64,000 bases of DNA from Siphonodentalium dalli (Eukaryota; Mollusca; Scaphopoda; Gadilida; Siphonodentaliidae), in assembly GCA_032622095.1 (NCBI GenBank), contig CP136065.1:241717530-241781529 (forward strand), read 5' to 3'. The notes under the pieces were generated by a model that saw nothing but the letters and a program-made list of their open reading frames with translations, made no database searches and had not been told where the DNA came from. Made by a program: the position numbers and the translations under genes. Numbering within the stretch: the first letter of the stretch is position 1; each line of letters starts with the position of its first letter. Below, piece by piece: positions 47,160-57,989 of the stretch.

Positions 47160-48324
47160 TAGAGACGATATTAGATTTATTTTATGCACAGCGAGGACGA
47201 AGTTTATTTAGAATCGATGCACATATTACCAATGGTTCGACGCATCCTTTGTGATCAGTGATAAGACATCATTGGATCGGGAGTTACGAGCATTTCTGGT
47301 CTATTATTGTCTCCCAATGACTTGCTTATCTTTTTGTACTGGAGTCATTCAAGTTTAGTGCTTTGAACACGCAACACAAATAGAAAGAAAATAGTCATTG
47401 CTGCTCTAGATGGCATGATCTTCTTTGATGTTTCTCCGTGTTGGAAGGTAGTAAGGGTTTTGTTCTTGTCATAATTCAGTACGGACATGCATCATATATG
47501 AAGGCCGATGACAATATGAACACTCGATTTTCAAAAAGAGCTGTATCATTTTTAACCCTTTTATAACTGAATACTCTATGACGTAATAGTCACAAAAAAC
47601 AATTGATATATGTATAGGGGTTTAAAATTCTCAGCTGATATAAGTTCAGCAAAACTGTAAATAATCATATATAAATGCCAAAAAATGTTTCAACTTTACA
47701 GAGAGTGAGTAATACTATAAAGCGAGAATGAGAGAGCCGTGTCAGAGTGGAAGAGAGAGCGAGAGAGCGAGAATTATGGATGTTCGTCCAATTCCCATGA
47801 TTATTTGCAGTGGCTATTATGAAAATTGAAAAAAATATGTGCTTTTCTGGGAAGCATCTTTCCTGTTACTCGTAGCGGAAGCATGCAGTCAGTTAATAGT
47901 GCTCGGTTGACACCCCCCCCCCAACGGAGACCCTCTAGCCACATCCCTGAGCATGCAGTCTGTTTTTAGTGCTCGGTGTTCTCTATAGTCTTGGTGCAAA
48001 CAAAAATATATATAACCAAGCTGAACTTCAGCGGACATCCTTAACTTTCAAAGGGTAGACCTATAAATCATGGGAGGTATCTTCATGGGTAAACCGTGAT
48101 TGCTGTCTCTGACTCTCTGTTACCTGAAATCGTCATCCGTTATACCCAGAACCCGACCACTGCCCCCCCCCCTGTTATTGGTTCTGCTCCTGTCACCCTG
48201 AATTGTTAATCTCAGTCCACATGTTCACTCATCAAAATGTGTCGGATGCTAATTATGCCACGCGACGTTTACGATGTGTTCATTTTTGGTCAGTTTTACC
48301 GCGAATATCAACATTTATATTTTC
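47160..48324. other. No recognised gene
   Basis: A likely fragment of repeat R lies at 47910-47955 (AACGGAGACCCTCTAGCCAC), and GCATGCAGTC is duplicated on both sides of it. Otherwise nothing is seen. Confidence 0.45.
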
Positions 48325-48850
48325 AGGTAACCTTTCTGTCCTTTCATATGAAGAAATGTGGTGGTCATGCATAATTTAAACCAGGCTTGTTACGACTTAT
48401 GGTTTCTCATATTCCTTAAATATGCGCCGTTGGGTTGATTTTGATTCTGATTTCTAATTTAACCAAGTTTTCTGTCCTCTCATTTGAAGCAATATTATGG
48501 TTATACAATTATGGCCGACGGTTTGTTAAATTTCTTCAATATGCTTCGTTTGGGTTGATTTGGTCCGTTTTTGCAGATCCACATTTTTCTTATTAGGCAA
48601 CTTATTTGTCCATTCATTTGAAGCAATATGGTGGTTATTCATAATTTACACATGGCTATATAGTTATAGCCGACGGTTTGTTAAATGTCTTGAATATGCG
48701 CCGTTGGGTTGATTTGGTTCGTTATTTCTCCAAGATCCACATTTTTATTATTAGGCAACTTTTCTGTCCTTTCATTTGAAACAATGTGGTGGTTATTCAT
48801 AATTTAAACCAGACTATAGTTACGTCTGTGGTTTCTTAAATTCCTGGAAA
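48325..48850. repeat. Tandem repeat of about 135-155 bp, 4 diverged units
   Basis: TTTCTGTCCTTTCATTTGAA-like phrases recur near 48338, 48470, 48606 and 48763, each followed by AATATGCGCCGTTGGGTTG or a degraded form. Confidence 0.75.
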
Positions 48851-49119
48851 TGTTGGCATTTATTCAAGCGGTGATACCAGCGGGAGGTTCTGGTTTTCAT
48901 TATACCCAGACAATAGGAAGATCCTGTGTTGTTGCCTTCAGTGTTGATATAGAGGGATTCGCTAACAGACAAAGATTTATACAGAGACGGAGTATTGAAC
49001 GGAACAGAGCCCCCCGGGATACGATTCCTTCGGAGAGACTTGCATTAATTCAGTTCAGTCGTGCCGCAAATACTCGGGAGTTCGGCATGGGTTATTCCTA
49101 TGCGCAAAATCAATTCTGA
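48850..49119 (+). CDS. Unrecognised open frame (89 codons)
   Basis: Starts at an ATG at the edge of the preceding repeat array and reads MLAFIQAVIPAGGSGFHYTQ onward. It is Arg-rich in the middle, without a recognisable domain or membrane segment. Composition looks a little less AT-rich than its surroundings. It may be chance. Confidence 0.15.
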   Translation: MLAFIQAVIPAGGSGFHYTQTIGRSCVVAFSVDIEGFANRQRFIQRRSIERNRAPRDTIPSERLALIQFSRAANTREFGMGYSYAQNQF

Positions 49120-49912
49120 CATCTCCGTAGTCTGTATTGGCAATTCTCGTTAGGAATAATTTAGCTACTAGACACATGATGTTGCTAGAATCTCCGATAT
49201 TCTTTCTCGCTCGATGACTTAAAGTTAGTGTTATATTTACTCAGTGTGATGCGTACGTGCTCCCATCGATATCTAAATGTTATTTGTTAATTATTGTGTT
49301 TTCCCTGATTTAAAACTACTCAGACCCAAAATGAGCTGCCTCTCTTAGAGCTCGGTGGTCATGGGTGAGATTTTCAGCTAATTAGCTGATTTATTTCTGG
49401 TAATTTTGTATAGAAAGTTCAGTGAATCACCCAGAACATTCATAATGTTATGACGATCTAAGCTAATTCTATTGAAGCTGTACAAATGCACAGAGTTCTC
49501 ATCTTTGAAGTTTGAAAACATGGATATGATATTATTACACGATCCTACCCTTATTCCATTCAATATACCCATTCTATAAATTGTGATATTAAACGTTCGT
49601 TTAATAACAGGAAATAGTGCCAGGTGACCTTTAACTTCTGGTTTGTAGTCTATTTACATTACGTCTCAAAATACTATGGCTTCCAATATTTTTCCAACAC
49701 ACTCTAATGAATGAAAGAGTTCGAAAAGTTATTACGCCATTAAATTCGTCACAGAGTCGTTATTTATCTGGGACTATATTTCGTTAAGCGGTTAAACAAC
49801 GCATATAGTTACCTGAAACGTAATCACAGGTCTTATATAAGCCGACGCTATTTTCAGGTCCTATTTGCTGATTTAAGTATCTTTTATTGAGGTTTTGGTT
49901 TATGTGATAAAT
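49120..49912. other. No recognised feature
   Basis: AT-rich intronic sequence in which I see no gene or repeat. Confidence 0.5.
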
Positions 49913-50064
49913 AGAATCTACAACTTGTTCCAAGTTTATAGCGGAATTTACAAAACTCGTCCAGTAAATTATAGGTCAGGACCTCGCCAAAGGCTCGGTC
50001 CAGACCTAATTTACTGGACTCGTTTTGTAAATTCTGCTATAAACTGGGGACGAGTTGTAGATCC
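49913..50064. repeat. Palindromic element G, about 150 nt
   Basis: GGATCTACAACTCG-type ends pair. Inside, TTTACAAAACTCGTCCAGTA pairs with the complement of TACTGGACTCGTTTTGTAAA around a GGTC-rich loop. Nothing is recognised in 50065-50459. Confidence 0.75.
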
Positions 50065-50459
50065 TCTATATATATGCCATCGTGATAAATACATGTAGTA
50101 TTACAAATCTGTCATCTAAATTATGTCTAACGACATTCGAGGGCCCTTGCTTGCGCATGTCATTCGTCGAAGAACGATAACTGAACTGTGGATATACGAA
50201 GCAATATCTTACCCTAAAACATAATAAAGAAACATGTTGTCCCTGAATTCTATGATCGTGTGTCAGCCCGCTTCCCGTGTTGCTTAATGACTATAATAAC
50301 CGATAAGTCTGGGTATATGAACTGACAACTCAGACGGGCTTATTTAAATGAATGATACCTGATATCAACATTCAAGGCTATACAAGGCATTCCAACGTTG
50401 AGCGTAAGTTCATACACTGGCAAGTTTGCTCGGCTTTTTCTCATAGAAAACTAGATTGA

Positions 50460-50662
50460 CTTGAAACATATTTTATTTGCAAAATATACAAAAGGGATTG
50501 GGGCACAAGTTTGTGCAACTTATGAAGCCCCTCTCCTAATACAATATTGTAACACACATGTGATCAAGATGACGGTACAAACTTATTTACATGGTGAGAA
50601 GTTATGGGAGATATAGTGTGTAGCGCCTTCCAGAGATGATCCAACATGAGATTGCTTCTTAT
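50460..50662. repeat. Dispersed repeat P, copy 2
   Basis: Aligns by eye with 3007-3200 with one insertion. The phrase AAAACTAGATTG occurs on both sides (about 50447 and 50823). Confidence 0.55.
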
Positions 50663-51129
50663 CTGTGAGAAAATTTGTATTTGAAGATTGTCACTATTTT
50701 ATTAATGTTGGAATGATTGACAAGTGCCAATATATTATCTATTCTAAGCACTTTTATGTTGGTTGTAAATTATATAATGGTACACTTGATTCGTTCTCTA
50801 TTTTGTTATTGTTGTGCTCTGGAAAACTAGATTGTACCATAATATGAACACCAACATGCATAATTGAGGGTGACGACCCCCCTCCCCTGGCATCCAGCAT
50901 CCGGCTTAAAATGGACACCGGCATCCGGAATACGCCATAACAGAGAGGCGGCATCCGGAATACTATTTGATTAAATTTATTGAAAACAGACTCGGGAACG
51001 AAGTGAACGTTGGCATGAGGTATTGGAATTAGTCTCCGTATTGGCTAGTAATGATTTGATTTAACAGCTTTACGGAAAGATTAAACTTTTAATAAAATAC
51101 TAAATGTATGATCTCATATCATACATATA

Positions 51130-51406
51130 TACGCCCTGTCTAACTTACTCGCGGCCATATTGGATCCGCCAGGTCCGGTTCCGTGGTTTTAGTGCTACAG
51201 TTCAAAGTTTTGCAGTAGCATTTCCATATATGACATAAATGGAAGTCATGAATATTCAAAAGCTCCATATATGGAAATGCTACTCCAGAACTTTGATCTG
51301 TAGCAATAAAACAACCGGGCTGCATGGAAGAATTTCTGATACCACGGAACCGGACCTGCATGGTGGATCTAATAAGGCCGCGAATTAATGACATGATAGG
51401 GCGTAT
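51130..51406. mobile_element. Family F palindromic MITE, copy 2
   Basis: TACGCCCTGTCTAACTTACT and CGCGGCCATATTGGATC at the left pair with the complement at 51365-51406. The central TAGCATTTCCATATATG pair is conserved. Confidence 0.8.
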
Positions 51407-51591
51407 TGGGTGGGGGTGAAAGGCATAAACCATGTTCCAAATGACAGGAGTGGTATAATATACTGAATGAGGCGAAGTTGTAGTGGCATGTGCGGAAACC
51501 ACCTAGCTAATCTTGGGTGACCGTTCATGGTCGTACACGGTAGTATTGAACACCAGGGACACGCAAATAGAAAACTAACATCTTTTTAATA

Positions 51592-51780
51592 TTTAAAGGT
51601 ACTCAACCCGTAAAGAGGGTCCCCATCTCAACAGATTCCAACAACAACAATCCGATCAGAGGGTCCTATATTACTATTTCTTTGGCTTTGGGGGTAAAAA
51701 ATATTTGATTCGAGTCGAGGAACCCATCAAACAAAGCTCAGAGTTATTAGATATTGATTTTTGAAAATTCTTATTAATAG
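51592..51780. mobile_element. Family C MITE, partial copy 5
   Basis: Begins TTAAAGGTACTCAACCCG, runs through AATATTTGATTCGAGTCGAG and stops near 51780 with the right part lost. Confidence 0.75.
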
Positions 51781-51959
51781 CCTAAATTTCTCTGCCTGTA
51801 AGAGAGTTTGTATATAAATTACCCTGCTTATGATAACAACTCCACTCCCAAGGCCAAGTGTGAATGGTGAATCTGACAGTTAGGCCAGTAAAACTAAATA
51901 CCTGTTTTCTCAGGCGATTACATATCGGAAACTGGATGAGAAAGATGGAGGCATTTTCT

Positions 51960-53260
51960 TAGCTTACCTGAGATGAAGAATTGAGACATATTTTGTGTGG
52001 ATGGTCCCTAGGTGGCTGGGATTCAGTTCTGTTCAAATGGGGGTCACATGGTCAAAAAAGTGGCATAGCTAGGAACCTAACTCTTTCCATCCATAGCAAT
52101 TCTTAAAACATCTTCTCAAGAATCTAGGGACCTAACTCTTTCCATCCATAGTAATTCTTAAAACATCTCAAGAATCATCGGGACTATTTACCTTATAATT
52201 GGTATGGAAGGTTTTTGGGTGACGGGGATACAGATGTGTTAAAATGAGGTCACCTGGTCAAATAAGGGCAGAGCCAGGGACGTAACTTGGCCATCCATTG
52301 TAATTCTTAAAATGTCTTCCTATCAAGAACCATAAGACCTATTCAGCTTATATTTGGTATGGGTGAATAGGATTCAGAATTGGTCAGAGCCAGTGACATA
52401 ATTCTTTCCCTCATCAGTTATTAGCTCAACTTACTTTGTAAGTTTGAGCTATTGCCATGGATTGGCGTCCGTCGTCCTTGTGTCCATGTGTCCGTCAACA
52501 ATTTCCTTCCCCGCGGGCTACAGGTCATACCTTTGGTCTGACCTTTATGAAATTTGTCATGAATGTTGACATTAACATGTAGATGGGAACGAGTCATTAT
52601 GGGATCATTCGGCAAAAAAACATGGCCGCCAGCAGCCATCTTGGATTTTACTCTTTGCATGACTAAATCCTTTAACACGCGCTACCGGTCGTATCTTTGG
52701 TCAGATCTTCATGAAATTTGTTACGGATGTTAACAATGACATGTAGATGGGAATTAATCATTTTTGGGGTCATTCGGCAAAAAAACATGGCTGCCAGCAG
52801 CCATCTTAGATTTTACTCTTTGCATAACTAGGCCTTTCAACTTTCCACATTTCTAATAACTCAATTGACTTTAACACATGAAATTATTCCCTTTCCAAGT
52901 TGAGTTACAGTGTCATTGACACTTTCATTTTTAAAACATCTTCTCAAGAACCGTTTGGCATATTTGGTATACATTTGGTATAGAGAGTCATTGGGTGACT
53001 GGGTTCAGATTTGTTGAAATGGGTTCACCAGGTCAAATAGGGGTGCGACCATTGACATAACTCTCCCCCCCAAAGTAATTCTTAAAATGGCGCTCCTCAA
53101 GAGCCATCAGTCATATTTAGCCTATATGTAGTAACCAGTATGGAGGATCATTGTGTTACTTGGGACTGGGTTACATATTTGATGGCCTATGGAGAGTTGG
53201 AATAAAAATTTGTTTGAATGGGGTCCACCATTAAAACAGGGGAGCATGTCAGGTTGTAAC
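51960..53260. repeat. Diverged repeats with about 200-bp spacing
   Basis: Phrases TTCTTAAAACATCTTCTC, CAAGAA and TTGGGTGACTGGG recur roughly every 150-250 bp at 52080-53160. Two copies of a unit with GACATGTAGATGGGAA and GCCAGCAGCCATCTT lie at 52550-52820 and relate to the foldback at 42041. Class unknown. Confidence 0.5.
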
Positions 53261-54040
53261 TTTGTCACAGTTAGGAAAGCTTGAAGTGTCAGTTGTATTA
53301 TTCCAACATGTGCAAAGGAATTTTACGAACTTGGGAGTGTGTTTGCTTCAGTTGAGAGGGAGCAGACTATGGACTATGTGGGGTTGGGGGATCTGGACCA
53401 TATTTCAAGGTGGACACCCACTGCTCAACGGAGACCCCCTAGGCTATGTCCCTCTTTATGGCTACTTGTTTTTAATTTAAGTGATTATGACAAGTACTAA
53501 CTCTTATGGTCTTCCGAGTCCCAGTCTTCCTAGTCTTTACAGTTTGGTGAACGTCTCGATCCACAGTCATTGACTGTCTTGTTAATGGTGTTATTAAATT
53601 GAAGTAGCATGCAGGCTTCTAACTACATTTTTCAAAATTTAATAAAAATTAATTACATATTCAAAATTATTGCCAAGCAGACATCAATTATATTTAGATA
53701 TGTCAGATGTGATAACGAGACGTAAAATTAGCTAAATTGTGGAAAATAAAGTGTCCGAGCAAAGAAATATAAATTAGCGGACGTAATTTCGTTGTGTTTT
53801 TGCTGTTTAACGTCAAGAAAATTATCAATGGAAGCATCCGGCATCCGATATATGTGGCCGACGGCATCCGGCGTACGGTGGTCTGGCATCCGGAATACGC
53901 CATAACAGACCCCGCATCCGGCGTACGAAAAGGGGGGTCGTCACCCTCATAATTATACAAATGCATGTGTACCAAATATAACGACATGAGAAGTAAAATG
54001 TCGGTAGTTCCTCAAGTAACGGGGCTACTAACACATTGCC

Positions 54041-54395
54041 TTAACCCTTTACCCAACAGAACGGCCCTGTGCCAATGCATTCTCTTATATATGCGAGTCG
54101 ACCATATATAAGAGAATGCATTGGCTTAACACATTAAAAATTATAAAATTGTTAAAGAATGTAAGAAAAAATGGCCAATGCATTCTCTTATATATGCGAG
54201 GCGACCTATGGTCGACTCGCATATATAAGAGAATGCATTGGCACAGGGCATAACTGTAACTATCACAATGTGGTCAAGGAGCCGGTTCCAATGATATCCA
54301 TATTTGTATGGTTCTATTGAGACAGACCGAAGATATTTTAGGCTGTTGAAGCTTTATTTGGCCGGTTTTGGCCGGTTTGTTGGGTAAAGGGTTAA
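54041..54395. mobile_element. Family A MITE, full-length copy
   Basis: TTAACCCTTTACCCAACAG starts it and TGTTGGGTAAAGGGTTAA ends it. Hairpins are at 54071-54125 (shortened loop) and 54174-54242. Same orientation as 7196. Confidence 0.88.
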
Positions 54396-54396
54396 A

Positions 54397-54782
54397 GACA
54401 TACATGTATTATGTACTTGTTCGGTTGCGTGAAACTGATCGGTTAGTATTCAGAAGCTATGCCAACTGCATGGACGAATGTAGCATTCTACTAACATCGT
54501 GGAAAATTTCAAGCAAATCGACCTTACCACTCCATAGAAATCACCTGAAATATACGCTCAAATTGTAAATATTTACTTATCGATTCGGGACGCAACTATT
54601 GGTGATAAACTAACGAAAACTATTTCGCCACTAAGAGTCACTGCATTTAATTAATATAAACGAATGACGGTGTGTGTTGTAAATATGGATGTGATAATTA
54701 TAAAAATAACTACTTTGAGCAAGATATTCTCCATTTCTATTTGATCGCCCTACCGGAGTGTTTCACATCACTTTAAAATACC
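54397..54782. repeat. Dispersed repeat L, copy 1
   Basis: Starts AAAGACATACATG and ends GGAGTGTTTCACATCACTTT. A second copy starts at 57255 and is interrupted. Open frame 54368-54568 is not conserved between them. Confidence 0.7.
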
Positions 54783-54951
54783 TGTATAGTGTATGGTTAA
54801 TTGTTTCGAGACAATTGCTTGCTCATTGCAGTAAAATTTCGATAGCATCGCTAAAGTATTACTTCTCAGCTGTTGTATAGATGCATTTTATAAAAAAAAA
54901 AATTCGCGTTCTCGGTTTCTGGCACATTGTAGCTTTCTAGATAAGATAAGT

Positions 54952-55475
54952 TTATTGACAATTACACCCACACGGGGCCGATGTCACAACATAAATAACA
55001 ATATATATATATATGATACAATAAGTATACACAATTGTAATCAGAATTAAAATGGAAAAAAATTCATGTTTGTTCTTGAAAATCTGGTGTTTCAGACCTT
55101 TTGTGGAAAAAGAGACGGACCATGTTACAGATGATATTGCATGTTCTGTTTTGTCATTTCGCAGTGTGAAAATTAATTTTTGGGCATCAGTCATATTAAT
55201 AAACTTGTGATTTACTTTATTTATTTCGTCAAAGAAACGGAGACGAATGCTTTTGTAAATAGGACATTTTAAAATAAAATGTTCCTCGGTTTCCGTTTCC
55301 AATCCACACTTTCTGCATCTTTCTATGCCTAAATATCTGTAACAGAATGCCTTCAAATTTACGAGTGTATGAGTATCCGTCCACATGCATATTACGTCTG
55401 AATTATTAGGACTAAGCAGAGTATAGAGGCAGAGAATCCAGAGATATATATATCTGATAGAAGCTCTGAAGATTT
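54952..55475 (-). mobile_element. 5'-truncated LINE (non-LTR retrotransposon) ORF2 C-terminus
   Basis: The reverse-strand frame is open from about 55475 to a stop at 54952, and the first Met (55386) gives 144 residues. It carries the Cys-rich signature typical of the end of LINE reverse transcriptase proteins: CRKCGLETETEEH, then FILKCPIY, i.e. CxxC, H, C. Downstream on that strand come a short AT-rich 3' end and a GATAA-type tail (about 54938-54955). No reverse transcriptase or endonuclease domain is present, so this is a dead 3' fragment. I cannot assign the clade. Confidence 0.7.
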
Positions 55476-55479
55476 ATCT

Positions 55480-56611
55480 GTTTCGATCTTTAGGCTGAGG
55501 TCGATTGTACTGTAGCCAAAAACACGAAACCATGTTGCCTCGATTCACAAAGGAACTTTCACAGTGGTCGTGTGTGATGTCGGGTTTCTGGCACGCGGTC
55601 TGAAGAGGTGAACTCATTAACCGTTGAGAGGCCTCTATACATAAGAGATATAGCATCTATGACTGATTGCTTTCTATATATGTTACAAACAACTAATTAT
55701 TTTCCATAGGCAACAGCGATATCTATGAGTCTCGCCGGCGATGGGTTAAGCCTATTTCAAGTGGTAAATTTTCCATCAGAACGTCATCCGATACACCACT
55801 CGCGGTGATAAACATACGCGCCCTTTTCTGTATTATTTAAAACGACGATCTTGCATTTCCACAACTACCCCATTTACTGCACAAAAATCAGCAGATAAAA
55901 ATACCCAGACCCCTACCATAAGTTCGGGACCCAACCAGACTCTTCCTGGCCATCTAAACAAAAATGATCGCCATAGTTATATATAGGCTATGATTTTATG
56001 TTCCCGGGCTCAGAGAATTTTCCCTCAAAGATAATCAACCAATCAGCAGCCATAATTGTTTATGCTGACTCGAGTCCCCCTACCCCACACGCAAATTCAA
56101 GTGGTCCTGCTAATTTGCTATGATGTTGGTGGGTCCTGCTAAATTGCTATGATGCTCTAATAGGGCCAACGCATGCTGTTAAGAAAAAGTTCCCAAGTTG
56201 TTTTCTAAAGTTGTCATTTGTCTTTTTTTTTTTTCGCGGTGTTCTGATAATCTGATCATATCCAGGAAAAGCCATCATGTTTATCAACATTCAAAAATAT
56301 ATTGCGAAATATTTCAATACTGCATGGTTGTAATAGTTGTTGCAAATCTACTAAAGTCAAGATGGCTATTCGTGTAGTTTTACAGCCCCAGCGCAGCTAT
56401 TATTAAAGTTATCAAAACCACGTTCTTGAATGTTTCACACAGACACTGACTTTTTCTCAAATCTCCCGGATTAGCCAAACTCCGCGACCAAACTTTATAA
56501 AACATAACTGTACTTTTGCATAACCAGCATTATAGCAATTCAGCAGGACTAACCAGCATAATAGAACGTTAGCATGATTACTTGGCCAGGGGTTGGTTTA
56601 TAAAATGTGGA
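55480..56611. other. No recognised feature
   Basis: Only a short GGTCCTGCTAA / TTGCTATGATG duplication at about 56104-56155 was seen. No gene is recognised. Confidence 0.45.
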
Positions 56612-56857
56612 TTAACCCTTTGAGTGCCAGGGGCCGATCTCATCGGCCCTAAACCTACAGAATAAGTCTGTTAAAGAATATAAGAATTAATTATTAAAAT
56701 TGTAAAAAAATTAAAAAAAAAAAAAAAACATTGTTAGGCCAATGCATTCTCTTATATATGCGAGGCGACCTATGGTCGACTCGCATATATAAGAGAATGC
56801 ATTGGCACAGGGTATATGGGTTGATTCAAAAATCAACCTGGCACGCAAAAGGGTTAA
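56612..56857. mobile_element. Family A-related MITE with a single hairpin
   Basis: TTAACCCTTTGAGTGCC starts it and GGCACGCAAAAGGGTTAA ends it. It contains one 69-nt family A palindrome (56738-56806) after an A-rich tract. Confidence 0.8.
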
Positions 56858-57126
56858 ACCTTACATGACTGGTCACTGGAGCTTCCTGAAATTTTGTGAA
56901 AACCCTGCGCCAATGTATTCTCTCAAATTTTAGTCTCACACAAGGAGGCTCGCATATGTTATAAGATAATACATTGACCTAACAGTATTTACCTTGACCT
57001 TGTAAACCAATTCATTCTCTTATATATATGAGAGGCTCCCTAAGGGAGACTCGCGTATATAAGATAATGCACTGGCACAGGATCTTTAATGATTCAACAA
57101 CACAGCTCCCGCCATATAAGGGTTAA
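56854..57126. mobile_element. Family A-related MITE abutting the previous one
   Basis: Starts TTAAACCTTACATGACTGG, sharing its TTAA with the previous element, and ends CCATATAAGGGTTAA. Hairpins are diverged. It is related to 39983-40247. Confidence 0.65.
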
Positions 57127-57254
57127 ATAAGTGAATCTTTATATCGGACCTTGGGTGAGTTATCGGGTATTTTGGTCTCCATATACACGGCTAAATACAT
57201 GACCAAGGAACCAAATTAATGTGGTTCATGTTTGCTATTGGATCAATTCCCACA

Positions 57255-57985
57255 TATTTAAAGACATATTATGGACTTGTTCGAGTTCGTGAAACTGATA
57301 AGTTAGTTTCCAGGCATTACGCCGACCAGAAGAATGTAGCATTCTACTGACATCGCCGAAAATTTCAAAGAAATCGACCATACCACTCAATAGGAAACAT
57401 CGTGAAAAATACACTCAATTGTAAATATTTACCTCTGGATTCGGGATGCAACAAACAAATGATTTCGCCATCGAGAGTCAGTGCATTTAATTAATATATC
57501 AGAATGACGGTGTGTGTTGGCAATTTGGATTGACATTCGTAAAAGAACAACTTCTTTGAGCAAGATTATTCTCCATTTCTATTGGATCACCTTAGTGTAA
57601 ACATATTTTATTCCAATCAAAATAATAACATATATAAACATTTAACAGACATTTTACAGGAGTATAGAATAATATAAATTCGATTGATTGGAAAGGGGAT
57701 TAAACAACAAGCCCAAGGGCTTTTATTAAGTTTGCTCCCCTTTTGTTTCGCACCCGCTCTTCATTAAGTGTAGAGAGGGGGTCGGACGGGAAGGAATGAA
57801 ATATCATAATTATAGTAATGATGATGTCGTTAGAAGCAGGGAGAGAGATTGTGAACGAGAGAGAGAGAGAGGGAGAGGAGAGAGAGAGAGGGGAGAGAGG
57901 AGAGAGAGAGAGAGGGGATAAGATGCTGGGAGAGGGGGTAGTTTTCAATACCGGAGTGTTTCACATCACTTTAAGAAACAAAGTA
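57255..57985. repeat. Dispersed repeat L, copy 2, interrupted
   Basis: 57255-57596 and 57949-57985 together match copy 1 in order. The break falls before ACCGGAGTGTTTCACATC, and the inserted segment is described separately. Confidence 0.7.
57597..57948 (-). mobile_element. 352-bp insertion in repeat L (possible LINE 3' end)
   Basis: Absent from copy 1 at 54750. On the reverse strand it reads a (TC)n tract (57856-57915 on +), then an open stretch ending KRGANLIKALGLVV, then an A/T-rich end with TGGAATAAAATATGTTTAC. This looks like a truncated retroelement 3' end; no diagnostic domain is present. Confidence 0.45.
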
Positions 57986-57989
57986 TATC

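Larger units (their letters stand above)
50858..53957. mobile_element. Candidate 3.1-kb element T with inverted ends
   Basis: The left TAATTGAGGGTGACGACCCC mirrors the right GGGGTCGTCACCCTCATAAT. Beside each end lie direct copies of GGCATCCGGAATACGCCATA. The inside contains a family F MITE, a partial family C MITE and imperfect intronic-type repeats (CTCAAGAA, ATTCTTAAAA, CAGCAGCCATCTT). No transposase is recognised. The ends could instead be two separate small elements. Confidence 0.4.
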
